DNA from: Xylocopa sonorina
Lineage: Eukaryota; Arthropoda; Insecta; Hymenoptera; Apidae
Length of the DNA: 64,000 nt
NCBI RefSeq assembly: GCF_050948175.1
Contig: NW_027490093.1
Location: forward strand, 1,550,001-1,614,000
Direction: 5' to 3'
Shown in pieces: positions 35,501 to 50,439 of this stretch. The notes under the pieces were generated by a model. It saw only the letters and a program-made list of their open reading frames with translations, searched no databases and was not told the origin of the DNA. Within the stretch, counting starts at the first letter, position 1; each line of letters begins with the position of its first letter. The translations under genes and the position numbers were made by a program.

Positions 35501-38500
35501 GCTTCGAAACGTAGATATCCGCAAACGCAACTTCCTAGCACGGGAGTGTCCACTTACATTCATTTGATGTGTATCCGAGATATACATGACACTTCGCAAT
35601 GAATATTATATCTGATCATGAAACATAGAAATGAGATGCGATATCGCGTTTTGAGAAGCATTAGAACTCTATTGCTAGGATACGTAGACATCTGCAAACG
35701 CTATTTCCTGCCAAAGAAGTGGCGCATTTACATTCTTTTGAAGCGAATACGAGGTATACATAACACTGCACAGTGAATATTATATCTTATCATGAAACAT
35801 AGAAATAAGAGGCGATATCCCCTTTTAAGAAGCACTAGAACTCTATTGCTTCGATACGAAGACATCTGGAAACGCTACTTCCCCGGAAGGGAGTGTCGCA
35901 GTTACATTCATATGTCGTGATTACGAGGAGTGCTTTACACTTCGCAATGCATATTATATATTATCATGAAACATTGAAATGATATGCGATATCCCGTTTT
36001 AAAACGCATTAGAACACTATTGCTAGGATACGTAAACATCTGCAAACGCTATTTCCTCGCAAGGAAGTGTCGCATTTACATTCCATTGAAGTGAATAGGA
36101 GGTATACATGATACTTCGCAATGAATATTATATACTATCATGAAACATGGAAGTGAGATGCGATATCGAGTTTTATGTAGCATTAGCACTCTATTGCTTC
36201 GATACGTAGATATCTGGAGACGCTATTTCCTAGGAAGGGAATGTCGCATTTACATTCATTTGAAGTTTAGACGGGGAATACATAACACTTCGCAATGAAT
36301 ATTATATCTCATCACGAAACATAGAAATGAGATGCGATATCGCGTTTTAGGAAGAATTAGAACTCTATTGCTACGATACGTAGACACCTGCCAATACTAT
36401 CTCCTAGCAAGGAAGTGTTGCATTTACATTCTTTTCAAGTCAGTACGAGGTATACATGACACTGCACAACGAATATTATATCTTATCATGAAATATAGAA
36501 ATGAGATGCGATTTCGCGATATAGGAAGCATTGGAACTTTATTGCTTCAATACGTAGACATGTGCAAACGCTACTTCCTAGCAAGGAAGTGTCGTATTTT
36601 CATTCTTTTGATGCCAATTTGAGTAATGCACGACACATCGCAATGAATATTATATTTTATCATAAAACATAGAAATGAGGAGCGATATCTCGTTTTAAGA
36701 AGCATAAGAGCTCCATTGCTTCGACACGTAGACATCTGCAAGCGCTACCTCCTAGCAAAGGAAGTGTCGCATTTACATTCTTTTGAAGGGAATGGGAGGC
36801 ATACATGACACTTCGCAATGAATATTATATCTTATCATGAAACATAGATATGTGATGCGATATGACGATTTAAGAAGCATTAGAACCCTAATGCTACGAT
36901 ACGTAGGCATCTGCAAGCGCTATTTCCTAGCAAGGAAGTGTCGCATTTACATTCATTTGAAGTGTATGCGAGGTATAAATGACACTTCGCAATGAATATT
37001 ATATCTTATCATGAAACATAGAAATGAGATGCGATATTGCGATTTAAGAAGCATTAGAACTCTTTTGCTTCGATACGTAGGCATCAGCAAACGCTATTTC
37101 CTAGCAGGGAAGTGTCGCATTTACATTCATTTGAAGTGTATGCGAGGTATAAATGACACTTCGCAATGAATATTATATCTTATAATGTAACGTAGAAATG
37201 TGATGCGATATCGCGTTTTAAGAAGCATTAGATACCTATTGCTACGATACGTAGATATCTGCAGACGCTATTTCCTAGCAAGGAAGTGTCGCATTTACAT
37301 TCTTTTGTAGTGAATTCGAGGTATACATAACACTCCACAATGAATATTATATCTTATCATGAAACATAGAAATGTGATGCGATATCGCGTTTTGAGAAGC
37401 AATAGAACTCTAATGATACGATACGTAGATATCGGCAGGCGCTATTTCCTAGCTAGGAAGTGTCGCATTTACATTCATTCGAAGTGTAGACGAGATATAC
37501 ATAACACTGGACAATGAATACTATATCTTATCATGAAACATAGAAATGAGGTGCAATATCCCGTTTTGAGAAGCATCAGAACTCCAATGCTACGATACGT
37601 AGACATCTGCGAACGCTATTTCCTTGCAAGGAAGTGTCGCATTTACATTCCTTTGAAGCGAATACGAGGTATACATGACACTCCACAATGAATATTATAT
37701 CTTATCATGAAACATAGAAATGAGGTGCGATATCGCGTTTTAAGAAGCACTAGAACTCTATTGCTACGTAGCTATCTGCAGACGCTATTTCCTAGCAAGG
37801 AAGTGACGCATTTACAATCTTTTGAAATGACTACGAGGTATACATAACAGTCCACTATGAATATTATATCTTATCATGTAACATAGAAATGAGATTCGAT
37901 ATGGCTATTTAAAAAGCATTAGAACTCTATTGCTTCGATACGTAGACAACTGCAAATGCTACTTCCTAGCAAGGAAGTGTCGCGTTTAAATTCATTTGAA
38001 GTGTATGGAGATATACATGACACATCGCAATGATTATTATATCTTATAATGAAACATAGGAATGAAATGCGATATCGCGCTTTAAGAAGCATTAGAACTC
38101 TGTTGCTACGATACGTAGACATCTGCAAACGCTATTTCCTGACAAGGAAGTGTCGTATTTACATTCTTTTGAAGTGAATACGAGGTATGCATGGCACTTC
38201 GCAATGAATATTACACCTTATCATGAAACATAGAAATGAGATGCGATATCGCGTTTTGAGAAGCATTAGAACTCTATTGCATCGATACGTAGACATTTGC
38301 AAACGCTACTTCCTAGCAAGGAAGTGTCGCATTTACATTCTCTTGAATTGTATGCGAGGTATACATAAAACTCCACAATGAATATTATATATTATCTCGA
38401 AACATAGGAATGAGATGCGATATCGCGATTTAGGAAGCATTACAACTCTATTGCTTCGAAACGTAGACATCTGCAAACGCAACTTCCTAGCTAGGAAGTG

Positions 38501-40939
38501 TCGCATTTACATTTAATTGAAGTGAATACGATGTATACATAACACGGCGCAATGAATATTATATCTTATCATGAAACATAGAAATGAGATCCGATATGAC
38601 GATTTAACAAGCTTTACAATTCTATTGCTTCGATACGTAGACATCTGCAAACGCTACTTCCTGGCAAGGAAGTGTCGCATTTATATTCTTTTGAAGTGAA
38701 TACGAGGTATGCATGTCACTTCGCATTGAATATTATATCTTATCATGAAACACAGTAATGAGATGCGATATCGCGATTTAAGAAGCATTAGAACTTTATG
38801 GCTTCGATACGTTGACATCTGCAAACGCTACTTCCTAGCAACGGAAGTATCGCATTTACATTCTTTTGAAAGGAATGCGAGGTATACATGTCACTTCGCA
38901 ATGAATATTATATCTTATCATGAAACACAGAAATGAGTGGCGATATCGCGTTTTAAGTAGCATTAGAGCTCTATTGCTTCGATACGCAGACATCTGGTAA
39001 CGTAATTTTCTGGAAAGACGTATCGCATTTACATTCATTTGAAGCGTGTGCCAGGTATACATGGCACTTCGCATTGAATATTATATCTTATCATGAAACA
39101 TGGAAATGATATGCAATATCGCGATTTAAGAAGCTTTAGTACTGTATTGCTTCGATACGTAGACATCTGCAAACGCTACTTCCTAGCAAGGAAGTGTCGC
39201 ATTTACGTTCCTTTGAAGTGAATACGAGGTATACCTCACAATCCCCATTGCATATCATACCATATAACGAAACATAGAAATGAAATGCGATATGGCGTTT
39301 TAAGAAGCATTAGAGCCCTGTTGCTTCGATACGTAGACATCTGGAAACCCTACTTCCTAGCAGGGAATTGTCGCATTTGCATTCTTTTAAAGTGAATTCG
39401 AGGTATACATGAACATTCGCAGTGAATATTATATCTCATCATGAAACATAAAAATGAGGTGCGATATGGCGATTTAAGAAGCATTGGAACACTACTGCTA
39501 CGATACGTAGACATCTGCAAACGCTATTTCCTAGCACGGAAGTGTCAAATATACATTCGTTTGAATTGAATACGAGGTACACATAACACTGCGCAATGAG
39601 TATCATATCTTATCATGAAACATAGAAATGAGAAGCTATATCTTGATTTAAGGAGCATTAGAACACTATTGCATCGGATCGTAGACACCTGCAAAGGCTA
39701 CTTCCTAGCAATTAAGTGCCGCATTCACCTTCTTTTGTAGTGAATACGAGGTATACATGACACTTCGCAATGAATATTATATCTTATCATGAAACCTAGA
39801 AATGAGATGCGATATTTGGTTTAAGAAGCATTTGAACTCTATTGCTACGATACGTAGACATCTGCAAACGCTATTTCCTGGCAAGGAAGTGTCGCATTTA
39901 CATTCATTTGATGTGTAGACGAGGAATATATAACACTTCCCAATGAATAATATATCTCATAATGAAACACAGAAATGAGATGCGATATCTCGCTTTAAGA
40001 GGCATAGAACACTATTGCTTCGATACGTAGACATCTGCAAACGCAATTTCCTAGCAAGGAAGTGTCGCAATTACATTCCTTTGAAGTGAATACGAGGTAT
40101 ACATGACACTTCGCAATGAGTATTATATCCTATCATGAAACATGGAAATGAGATGCGATATCGCGTTTTAAGAAGCATTAGATCTCTATTGCTACTATAC
40201 GTATATATCTGAAACCGCTAATTCCTAGCAAGGAAGTGTCGCATTTACATTCATTCGAAGTGTATGCGAGGTATACATGACACTTCGCAATGAATATTAT
40301 ATCTCATCATGAAACATAGAAATGAGGTGCGACATCTCGTTTTAAGAAGCATTAGAACTCTATTGTTTCGATACGTAGACATCTGGAAACGCTTCTTCCT
40401 AGCAAGGAAGTGTCGCACTTACATTCATTTGAAGTGAATATTAGTAGTACATAGCACTTCGCAATGAATATTATATCTTATCATGAAACATGGAAATGAA
40501 AAGCGATATCGCGCTATAAGAAGCGTTAGAAATCTATTGCTACGATACGCTGACATCTGCAGACGCTATTGCCTAGCAAGGAAGTGTCGCATATACGTTC
40601 GTTAGAAGCGAATACGAGGTATACATAACACTCCACAATGAATATTATATCTTATCACGAAACATAGAAATGTGATGCGATATCGCCTTTCAAGAAGCAT
40701 TAGAATTTAATTGCGTCGATACGTAGAAATCTGCAAGCGCTATTTCCTAGCAAGGAAGAGTCGCATTTACTGTCTTTTGATGTGAATACGAGGTATACAT
40801 GACACTTCGCAATGAATATGATATCTTATATGAAACATAGAAATGAAATGCGTTATCGCGTTTTAAGAAGCATTAGAACTCAATTGCTTCGATACGTAGA
40901 CATCTGCCAACGCTATTTCCTAGCAAGAAAGTGTCGCAT
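32518..40939 (+). repeat. Diverged satellite monomers
   Basis: Begins with the right TTAA target copy (32518-32521). About 48 monomers, almost all lacking close partners. Noted similarities: the monomer with CTTTGAATTTATGAAGATTT (32857) belongs to the same type as 12048 and 15000 in HOR B. CAACTTCCTAGCTAGGA monomers at 34137 and 38480 lie about 25 monomers apart. Two adjacent monomers near 36950-37160 share GCGAGGTATAAATGACAC exactly 174 bp apart. No gene or non-satellite insertion was seen. Confidence 0.9.
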
Positions 40940-42300
40940 TTACATTCATTTGAAGTGTACGCGTGGTATACATAACTCTTCGCAATGAATGTTATATCTT
41001 ATCACGAAACATAGGAATGAGATGCAACACCTCGTTTTAAGAAGCATTAGAACTACATTGCTACTATACGGAGACTTTTGCAATCGCTATTCCCTAGCAA
41101 GGAAACGTCGCATTTACATTCATTTTAAGTGAATACGAGGTATACATGACACTTCGCAATGAATATTATATCTTATTATGAAACATAGAAATGAGATGCG
41201 ATATGGCGTTTTAAGAAGCATTAGAACTCTATTGCTGCGATACGTAGATATCTGGAAACGCGATTTTCTAGCAAGGAAGAGTCGCATTTACATTCTTTTG
41301 AAGTGAATTCGTGGTATACATGACACTTCGCAACGAATATTTTATCTTATCATGAACCATAGAAATGAGATGCGATATCGCGTTTTAAAAAGCATTATAA
41401 CTCTATTGCTACGGTGCGTAGACATCTGCAAACGCTATTTCCTAGCAATAAATTGTCGCATTTACATTCATTTGAATTGCATGCGAGGTATAAGTGACAC
41501 TTCGCAATGATTATTTTGTCTTACCACGAAACATATATATATGAGATGCGATGTCGCGATTTAAGAAGTATTAGGACTCTATTGCTTCGATACGTAGCCA
41601 TCTGCAAACGCTATTTCCTAGCAAGGAAGTGTCGCATTTACATTCTCTTGAAGTGAATACGAGGTATACGTAACACTGCACACTGAATATTGTATCTTAT
41701 CATGAGACATAGAAATGAGATGGGATATCGCGTTTTAAGAAGCATTACAAATCCATTGCTTCGATACGTAGACATCTGCAAACGCTATATCCTAGCAAGG
41801 AAGTGTCGCATTTTCATTCATTTGAAGTGTACGCGAGGTATACATAACTCTTCGCAATGAATGTTATATCTTATCATGAAACATAGGAATGAGATGCAAC
41901 ACCTCGTTTTAAGAAGCATTAGAACTACATTGCTACTATACGGAGACTTTTGCAATCGCTATTCCCTAGCAAGGAAACGTCGCATTTACATTCATTTTAA
42001 GTGAATACGAGGTATACATGACACTTCGCAATGAATATTATATCTTATTATGAAACATAGAAATGCGATGCGATATGGCGTTTTAAGAAGCATTAGAACT
42101 CTATTGCTGCGATACGTAGATATCAGGAAACGCGATTTTCTAGCAAGGAAGAGTCGCATTTACATTCTTTTGAAGTGAATTCGTGGTATACATGACATTT
42201 CGCAACGAATATTTTATCTTATCATGAACCATAGAAATGAGATGCGATATGGCGTTTTAAAAAGCAATATAACTCTATTGCTACGATACGTAGATATCTG
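40940..42300 (+). repeat. 5-monomer higher-order duplication (offset 872 bp)
   Basis: The segment at about 40940-41430 matches about 41812-42300. Shared markers are ATAACTCTTCGCAATGAATG, GAGATGCAACACCTCG, CTATACGGAGACTTTTGC, CGCGATTTTCTAGCAAGG and CATGAACCATAGAAATG. The offset is five monomers plus two bases. Confidence 0.85.
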
Positions 42301-45066
42301 CAAACGCTGTTTCCCAGCAAGGAAGTGTCGCATTTACATTCAATTGAAGTGTATGCGAGGTATACGTGACACTTCGCAATGAATAGTACATCTTATCATG
42401 AAACATAGAAATGAAATGCGATATCGCGTTTTAAGAAGCATTGGATCACTATTTCTTCGATTCGTAGATATCTGCAAACGCGACTTCCTAGCAAGGAAGT
42501 GTCGCATTTACATTCTTCTGAAGAGAATACGAGGTATACATGACACTCCGCAATGAATATTATATCTTATCATAAAACATAGATATGAGATGAGCTATCT
42601 CGTATTAAGTAGCATTAGAACTCTGTTGCTACGATACGTAGACGTCTGAAATCGCTATTTCCAATCAAGGAAGTATCGCATTTACATTCTTTTGATGTGA
42701 ATACGAGGTATACTTAACACTCCACAATGAATATTATACCTTATCATGAAACCAAGAAATGAGGATCGATTTCGCGTTTTAAGGAGCATTAGAACTCTAT
42801 TGCTTCGATACGTAGACATCTGCAAACGGTGTTTCCTAGCAAGGAAGTGTAGCATTTACATTCTTTTGAAGTGAATACGAGGTATACATGACGCTTGGCA
42901 ATTAATATTGTATCTTATCATGAAACATGGAAATGAGATGCGATATCGCGTTTTAAGAAGAATTAGAACTCTAATGCTACGATACGTAGACATCTGCCAA
43001 CGCTGTCTCCTAGCAAGATAGTGTCGCATTTACATTAACTTGAAGTGTATGCGAAGAATGCGTAACACTTCGCAATGAATATTATATCTTATCATGAAAC
43101 GTTGTAATGAGATGCGATATCCAGATTTAAGAAGCATTAGAACTGTATTGCTTCGATACGTAGACATCTGCAAACGCTATTTCCTAGCAAGGGAGTGTCG
43201 CATTTAAATTATATTGAAGTCATTACGAGGTTATGATAACACTCCGCAATGAATATTATATCTTATCATGAAACATAGAAATGAGATGCGATTTAAGAAG
43301 CAGTAGATCTCTATTGCTTCGATACGTAGACATCTGCAAACGCTATTTCCTAGCAAGGAAGTGTCGCATTTACATTCCTTTGAAAGGAATACGAGGTATA
43401 CATGACACTTCGTAATAAATATTATATCTTATCATGAAACATAGAAATGACATGCGATATCTCGTTTTAAGAAGCATTAGAACTCTACTGCTTCGATACG
43501 TAGACATCTGCAAACGCTATTTCCTAGCAAGGAAGTGTCGCATTTACATTCTTTTGAAAGGAATACGAGGTATACATAACACTGCACATTGAATATTATA
43601 TCTTTTCACGAAACATAGAAATGAGATGCGATATCGCGCTTTAAGAAGCGTTAGAATTCTACTGCTACGATACGCAGACATCTGGAAACGATATTTCCTA
43701 GAAAGGAAGTGTCGCATTTACATTCCTTTGAAGTGAATACGAGGTATACATAACACTCCACAATGAATATTGTGTTTTATCATGAATCATAGAAATGAGA
43801 TGCGATATCCTGATTTAAAAGGCATTAGAACTCTATGGCTACGATATGTAGACATCAGCAAACGCTATTTAATAGCAAGGAACTGTCGCGCTTACATTCT
43901 TTTGAAGTGAATGCGCGGTAGACATAACACTCCACAATGTATATTATATCTTATCACAAAACATAGAAATGAGATGCGATATCGCGATTTAAGAAGCAAT
44001 AGAACTCTATTACTTCGATACGTAGACATCTCGAAGCGTTATCTCCTAGCAAGGAAGTGTGGCATTTACATTCTTTTGATGTGTAGAGGAGATATACATA
44101 ACACTGCACAATGAATATTATATCTTATCATGAAACGTAGAAGCGAGTTGCGATATCTCGTTTTAAAAAGCATTAGAACTCTATTGCTTCGATACGTAGA
44201 CATCTGCAAACGCTAATTCCTAGAAAGGAAGTGTCGCATTTACAATCATTTGAAGTGAATGCGAGGTATACATAGCACTGCACAATGAATATTATATCTT
44301 ATCATGAAACATAGAAATGAGATGCGATATCGCGATTTAAGAGGCATTAGAACTCTAATGTTACGATACGTAGACATCTGCAGACGCTATTTCCTAGCAA
44401 GGGAGTGTCGCATTTACATTCATTTGAAGTATATGCAAGGTATACATGACACTTCGCAATGATTATTATATATTATCATGAAACATAGAAGGGAGATGCG
44501 ATATCGCGTTTTGAGAAGCATTAGAACACAAATGCTACGATACGTAGACATCTGCAAACGCTATTTCCAAGCAAGGGAATGTCGCATTTCCATTCTTTTG
44601 AAGTGAAGACGAGGTTATGACAACACTCCACAATGAATATTACATACTTATAGTAAAACATAGAAATGAGATGCGATATGGCGATTTAAGCAGCATTAGG
44701 ACTCTATTGCTTCGATACGTAGACATCTGCAAACGCTATATCCTAGCAAGGAAGTGTAGCTTTTACATTCATTTGAAGTGAATACGAGGTATACATGACA
44801 CTTGGCAATTAATATTGTATCTTATCGTGAAACATAGAAATGAGATGCGATATCGCGTTTTAAGAGGAAGTAGAACTCTATTGCTACGATACGTAGACAT
44901 CTGCAAACGCTATTTCCTAGCAAGCGAGTGTCGCATTTACATTCATTTGAAGTGTATGCGAGGTATACATGACACTTCGCAATGATTATTATATATTATC
45001 ATGAAACATAGAAATGAGATGCGATATCGCGTTTTGAGAAGCATTAGAACACTATTGCTTCGATAC
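42301..45066 (+). repeat. Diverged satellite monomers
   Basis: About 16 monomers without a clear multi-monomer period. One monomer near 43288 has lost a few bases (GATGCG runs into ATTTAAG). GAAACCAAGAAATGAGGATCG at 42748 is a rare monomer type seen again at 48651 and 50190. Confidence 0.88.
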
Positions 45067-46448
45067 GTAGACATCTGCTAACGCTATTTCCTAGCAAGGA
45101 AGTGTCGCAATTACATTCATTTGAAATGAATACGAGGAATACATGAAACTTCGCATTGAATATTATATCTTATCATGAAACACAGTAATGGGATTCGATA
45201 TCCCGTTTCAAGAAGCATTAGAACTCTATTGCTTCGATACGTAGACATCTGCAATCGCTATTTCCTAGGAAGGAAGTGTCGCATTTACATTCATTTGAAG
45301 TGTATGCGAGGTATACATAACACTTCGCAATTAATATTATATCTTATCATGAAGCATAGAAATGAGATGCGATATCCCGTTTCAAGAAGCATTAGAATTC
45401 TATTGCTTCGATACATAGACATCTGCAATCGCTATTTCCTAGCAAGGAAGTGTCGCATTTATATTCTTTTGAAGTGAATGCGAGGTATACATAACATTGC
45501 ACAATGAATATTATATGTTGTCGTGAAACATAGAAATGGGAAGCGATATCTCGTTTTAAGAAGCATTATAACACACTTGCTACGTAGACGTCTGCAAACT
45601 CTATCTCCTAGCAAGGAAGTGTCGCATTTACATTCATTTGAAGTGAATACGAGGGCTACATGAAACTTCGCAACGAATATTATATCTTATCAAGAAGCAT
45701 AGAAATGGGATGCGAAATCCCGTTTCAAGAAACATTAGAACTCTATTGCTCCGATACGTAGACATCTGCTAACGCTATTTCCTAGTAAGCAAGTGTCGCA
45801 ATTACATTCATTTGAAATGAATACGAGGAATACATGAAACTTCGCAATGAATATTATATCTTATCATGAAACACAGGAATGAGATTCGATATCCCGTTTC
45901 AAGAAGCATTAGAACTCTATTGCTTCGATACGTAGACATCTGCAATCGCTATTTCCTAGGAAGGAAGAGTCGCATTTACATTCATTTGAAGTGTATGCGA
46001 GGTATACATGACACTTCGCAATTAACATTATATCTTATCATGAAGCATAGAAGTGAAATGCGATATCCCATCTCAAGAAGCATTAGAACACTATTGCTTC
46101 GAAACGTAGACATCTGCAATCGCTATTTCCTAGCAAGGAAGTGTCGCGTTTACATTCATTTGAAGTGAAGACGAGGAAAACATAACACTTCGCTTTGAAT
46201 ATTATATGTTATCATCAAACATAGAAATGAGAAGCGATATCTCGTTATGAGAAGCAATATAACACGATTGCTACGATACGTAGACATCTGCAAACGCTAT
46301 TTCCTAGCAAGGAAGTGTCGCATTTACATTCATTTGAAGTGAATACGAGGAATACATGAAACTTCGCAATGAATATTATACCTTATCATGAAACATATAA
46401 ATGTGATGTGATATCGCGTTTTAAGAAGCATTAGAACTCTAAAGCTAC
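45067..46448 (+). repeat. 4-monomer higher-order repeat, two copies (offset 691 bp)
   Basis: The sequence from about 45067 matches from about 45758. Markers are TTTGAAATGAATACGAGG, GAATACATGAAACTTCGC, GAAACACAG with ATTCGATATCCCG, and AAGCGATATCTCG with TATAACAC. The 691-bp offset is four monomers less five bases, and a five-base loss inside the CTACGATACGTAG dyad of one monomer (45580) explains part of it. Confidence 0.83.
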
Positions 46449-46990
46449 GATACGTAGGCATCTGCAAACGTTATTTCCCAGCAAGGAAGTGTCGCATTTA
46501 CATTCTTCTGACGTGAGTACAAGGTATACATGACACTTCGCAATTAATATTATATCTTATCATGAAACATGGAAATGAGATGCGATATCCCGTTCCAAGA
46601 AGCATTAGAAATCTATTGCTTCGACACGTAGGCATCTACAATCGCTATTTCCTAGCAAGGTAGTGTCGCATTTACATTCATTTGAAGTGTATGCGAGGTA
46701 TAAGTGACACTTCGCAATGAATATTATATCTTATCATGAAGCATAGAAATGAGATGCGATATCATGTTTTGAGAAGCATTAGATCTCTATTGCTGCGATA
46801 CGTAAACTCCTGCAAACGCTATTTCCTAGCAAGGAAGTGTCGCATTTGCATTCTTTTGAAGTGAATACGAGGAATACATGAAACTTCGCAATGAATATTA
46901 TACCTTATCATGAAACATATAAATGTGATGTGATATCGCGTTTTAAGAAGGATTGGAACTCTATTGCTACGATACGTGGGCATCTGCAAA
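46320..46990 (+). repeat. 3-monomer duplication (offset about 522 bp)
   Basis: The stretch with GAGGAATACATGAAACTTCG, ACATATAAATGTGATGTGAT and CGTTATTTCCCAGCAAGG at about 46345-46490 recurs at about 46868-47010. Confidence 0.8.
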
Positions 46991-49900
46991 CGTTATTTCC
47001 CAGCAAGGAAGTGTCGCATTTACGTTCTTTTGAAGTGAATACGAGGTATACATGTAACTTCGCAGTGAATATTATATCTTATCATGTAACATATATATGA
47101 GATGCGATATCGCGTTTTAACAAGCTATAGGACTCTATTGCTACGATACGTAGACTTCTGCAAACGCTATTTCCTAGCAAGCAAGTGTCGCATCTACATT
47201 CTTTTGAAGTGAATACGTGGTATACATGACACTTCGCAATGGATATATTAACTTATCATGAAACATAGAAGTGAGATGCGATAACTCGTTTTAAGAAGCA
47301 TTAGAAATCTATTGCTACGATACGTAGGCATCTACAAACGCTATTTCCTAGCAAGGACGTGTCGCATTTACATTCATTTGAAGTGAATACGAGGAATACA
47401 TGTAACTTCGAAATGAATATTATATCTTATCATGAAACATAGAAATGAGATTCGATATCCCGTTCCAAGAAGCATTAGAACTCTATTTGTTCGATACGTA
47501 GGCATCTGCAATCGCTATTTCCTAGAAAGGTAGTGTCGCATTTACATTCACTTGAAGTGTAGACGAGGAATACACAACACTTCGCAATGAATATTATATC
47601 TTATCATGAAACATAGAAATCAGATGCGACATCTCGTTTTAAGAAGCATTAGAACTCTATTGCTTCGAAGCGGAGACACCTGCAAACGCTATTTCCTAGG
47701 AAGGAAGTGTCGCATTTATCTTCTTTTGAAGTGAATACGAGGTATACATGTAACTTCGCAATGAATATTATATTTTATAGTGAAACATAGAAATGAGATG
47801 CGATATCACGTTTTGAGAAGCATTAATTCTGATTGCTACGATACGTAAACTCCTGCAAACGCCATTTCCTAGCAAGGAAGTGTCGCATTTACATTCTTTT
47901 GAAGTCAATACGTGGTATACATGACACTTTGCAATGAATATTATATCTTATCGTAAAACATGGAAATGAGATGCGATATCGCGTTTTGAGAAGCATTAGA
48001 ATTCCAATGCTACGATACGTAGACATCTGCCAACGCTATTTCCTAGCAATGAAGTGTCGCATTTACATTCATTTGAAGTGTATGTGAGATATACATAACA
48101 TTCCACGATGAATATTATACCTTATCACGAAACATAGAAATTAGATGCGATATCGCGATTTAAGAAGCACAAGAACTCTATTGCTACGATACGTAGAGAC
48201 CTGCAAACGCTATTTCGTAGCATGGAAGTGTCGCAAAAACATTCTTTTGGATTGAATACAAGGTAAACATGACACTTCGCAATGAATATTATAACTTTTC
48301 ATGAAAGACATTAATGAGATGCGACATCGCTTTATAAGAAGCATTAGAACCCTATTGCTCCGATAAGTAGACATCTGCAAACGCTATTTCCTAGCAAGGA
48401 TGTCTCGCATTTACATTCATTTTAAGTGAATACGAGGTACACATGACACTTCGCAATTAATATTATATCTAACCATGAAACATGGAAATGAGATGCGATA
48501 TCGCGTTTTGAGAAGCATTAGAATTCCAATGCTACGATACGTAGACATCTGCAAACGCTATTTCCTAGCATGGAAGTGTCGCATCTACATTCTTTTGAAG
48601 TGAATACGAGGTATACTTAATACTCCACAGTGAATATTATATCTTATCATGAAACCAAGAAATGAGGATCGATATCGCGTTTTAAGAAGCATTAGAACCC
48701 TATTGCTTCGATACGTAGACATCTGCAAACGCTACTTCCCAGCAAGGAAGTGTCGCATTTACATTCTTTTGTCGCAATGAATATTATATCTTATCATGAA
48801 ACATAGAAATGAGGTTGCGATATCGCGATTTAAGAAGCATTAGAACTCTATTGCTACGATACGTAGACATATGCAGACACTATTTTCTAGCATGGAAGTG
48901 TCGCATTTACAATCTTTTGAAGCGAATACGTGGTATACATGACACTTCGCAGTGAATATTATATCTTATCATGAGACAAAGGAATGAGCTGCGATATCGC
49001 GTTTTAAGAAGCATTATAACTCTATTGTTTCGGTTTGTAGACATCTGACATCGCTATATCCTAGCAAGGAAGTGTCGCATTTACATTCTTTTAAGTGAAT
49101 ACGAGGTATACATGACACTTCGCAAGGAATATTATATCTTATCATGAAACATAGAAATGAGATGCGCTATGGCGTCTTAAGAAGCATTTGAAATCTATTG
49201 CGACGATACATAGATAACTGCAAACGCTATTTCCTAGCAAGGAAGTGTCGCATTTACATACTTTTGAAGTGAATACGAGGTATACATGACACTTCGCAAT
49301 GAATATTATACCTTATTAGGAAACATAGAAATGAAAAGCGATATCGCGATTTAAGAAGCAATTGAACTCTATTGCTTCGATACGGAGACATCTGCAAACG
49401 CTATTTCCTAGAATGGAAGTGTAGCATTTACATTCTTATGAAGTGAATACGAGGTGTACGTGACACTTCGCAATGAATATTATATCTTATCATGAAACAT
49501 AGAAATGCGATGCGACATCTAGTTTTAAGAAGCATTAGAACACTTCAGTTTCGATACGTTGACATCTGCAACCGCTATTTGCTTGCAAGGAAGTGTCGCA
49601 TTTACATTTTTTTGAAGTAAATACGAGGAATACATGACACTTCGCAATGAATATTATATCTTATCATGAAACATAGAAATGAGATGCGTTATGGCGGTTT
49701 AAGAAGCACTAGAACCCTATTGCTTCGATACGTAGACATCTGACAACGCTATTTCCTAGCAAGGATGTGTCGCATTTACATTCATCTAAAGTGAATACGT
49801 GGTATACATAACACTCCACAATGAATATTATATCTTATCGTAAAATATAGAAATGAGATGCGATATCTCGGTTTAAGAAGCATTAGAGCCATGTTGTTCC

Positions 49901-50439
49901 AATACGTAGACATCTGCCATCGCTATATCCTAGAAAGGAAGTGTCGCATTTACATCCATTTGTAGCGTATGCGAGGTATAAGCGACACTTCGCAATGAAT
50001 ATTACATCGTATCTTGAAACATAGGAATGAGATGCAATATCGCGTTTTAAGTATTATTAGAACAATACTGCTTCGATACGGAGACATCTGCAAACGCTAT
50101 TTCCTAGCATGGAAGTGTCGCATTTACATTCTTTTGAAGTGAATACGAGGTATACTTAACACTCCACAATGAATATCATATCTTATCATGAAACCAAGGA
50201 ATGAGGATCGATATCGCGTTTCGAGAAGCATTAGAACTCTATTGCTTCGATACGTGTACATCTGCAAACGCTATTTCCTAGGAAGGAAGTGTGGCATTTA
50301 CATTCTTTTGAAGTGAATACGAGGTACACATGACACTTCGCAATGAATATTATATCTTATCATGATACATAGAAGTGAGATGCGATATCACGTTCTAAGA
50401 AGCATCAGAACTCTATTGCTACGATACTTAGACATCTGC
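46991..50439 (+). repeat. Diverged satellite monomers, one with a 30-bp deletion
   Basis: About 20 monomers. Near 48770 TTTACATTCTTTT runs directly into GTCGCAATGAATATT, so about 30 bp (monomer positions 123-152) is absent. The rare GAAACCAAG monomer type occurs at 48651 and 50190. Confidence 0.88.
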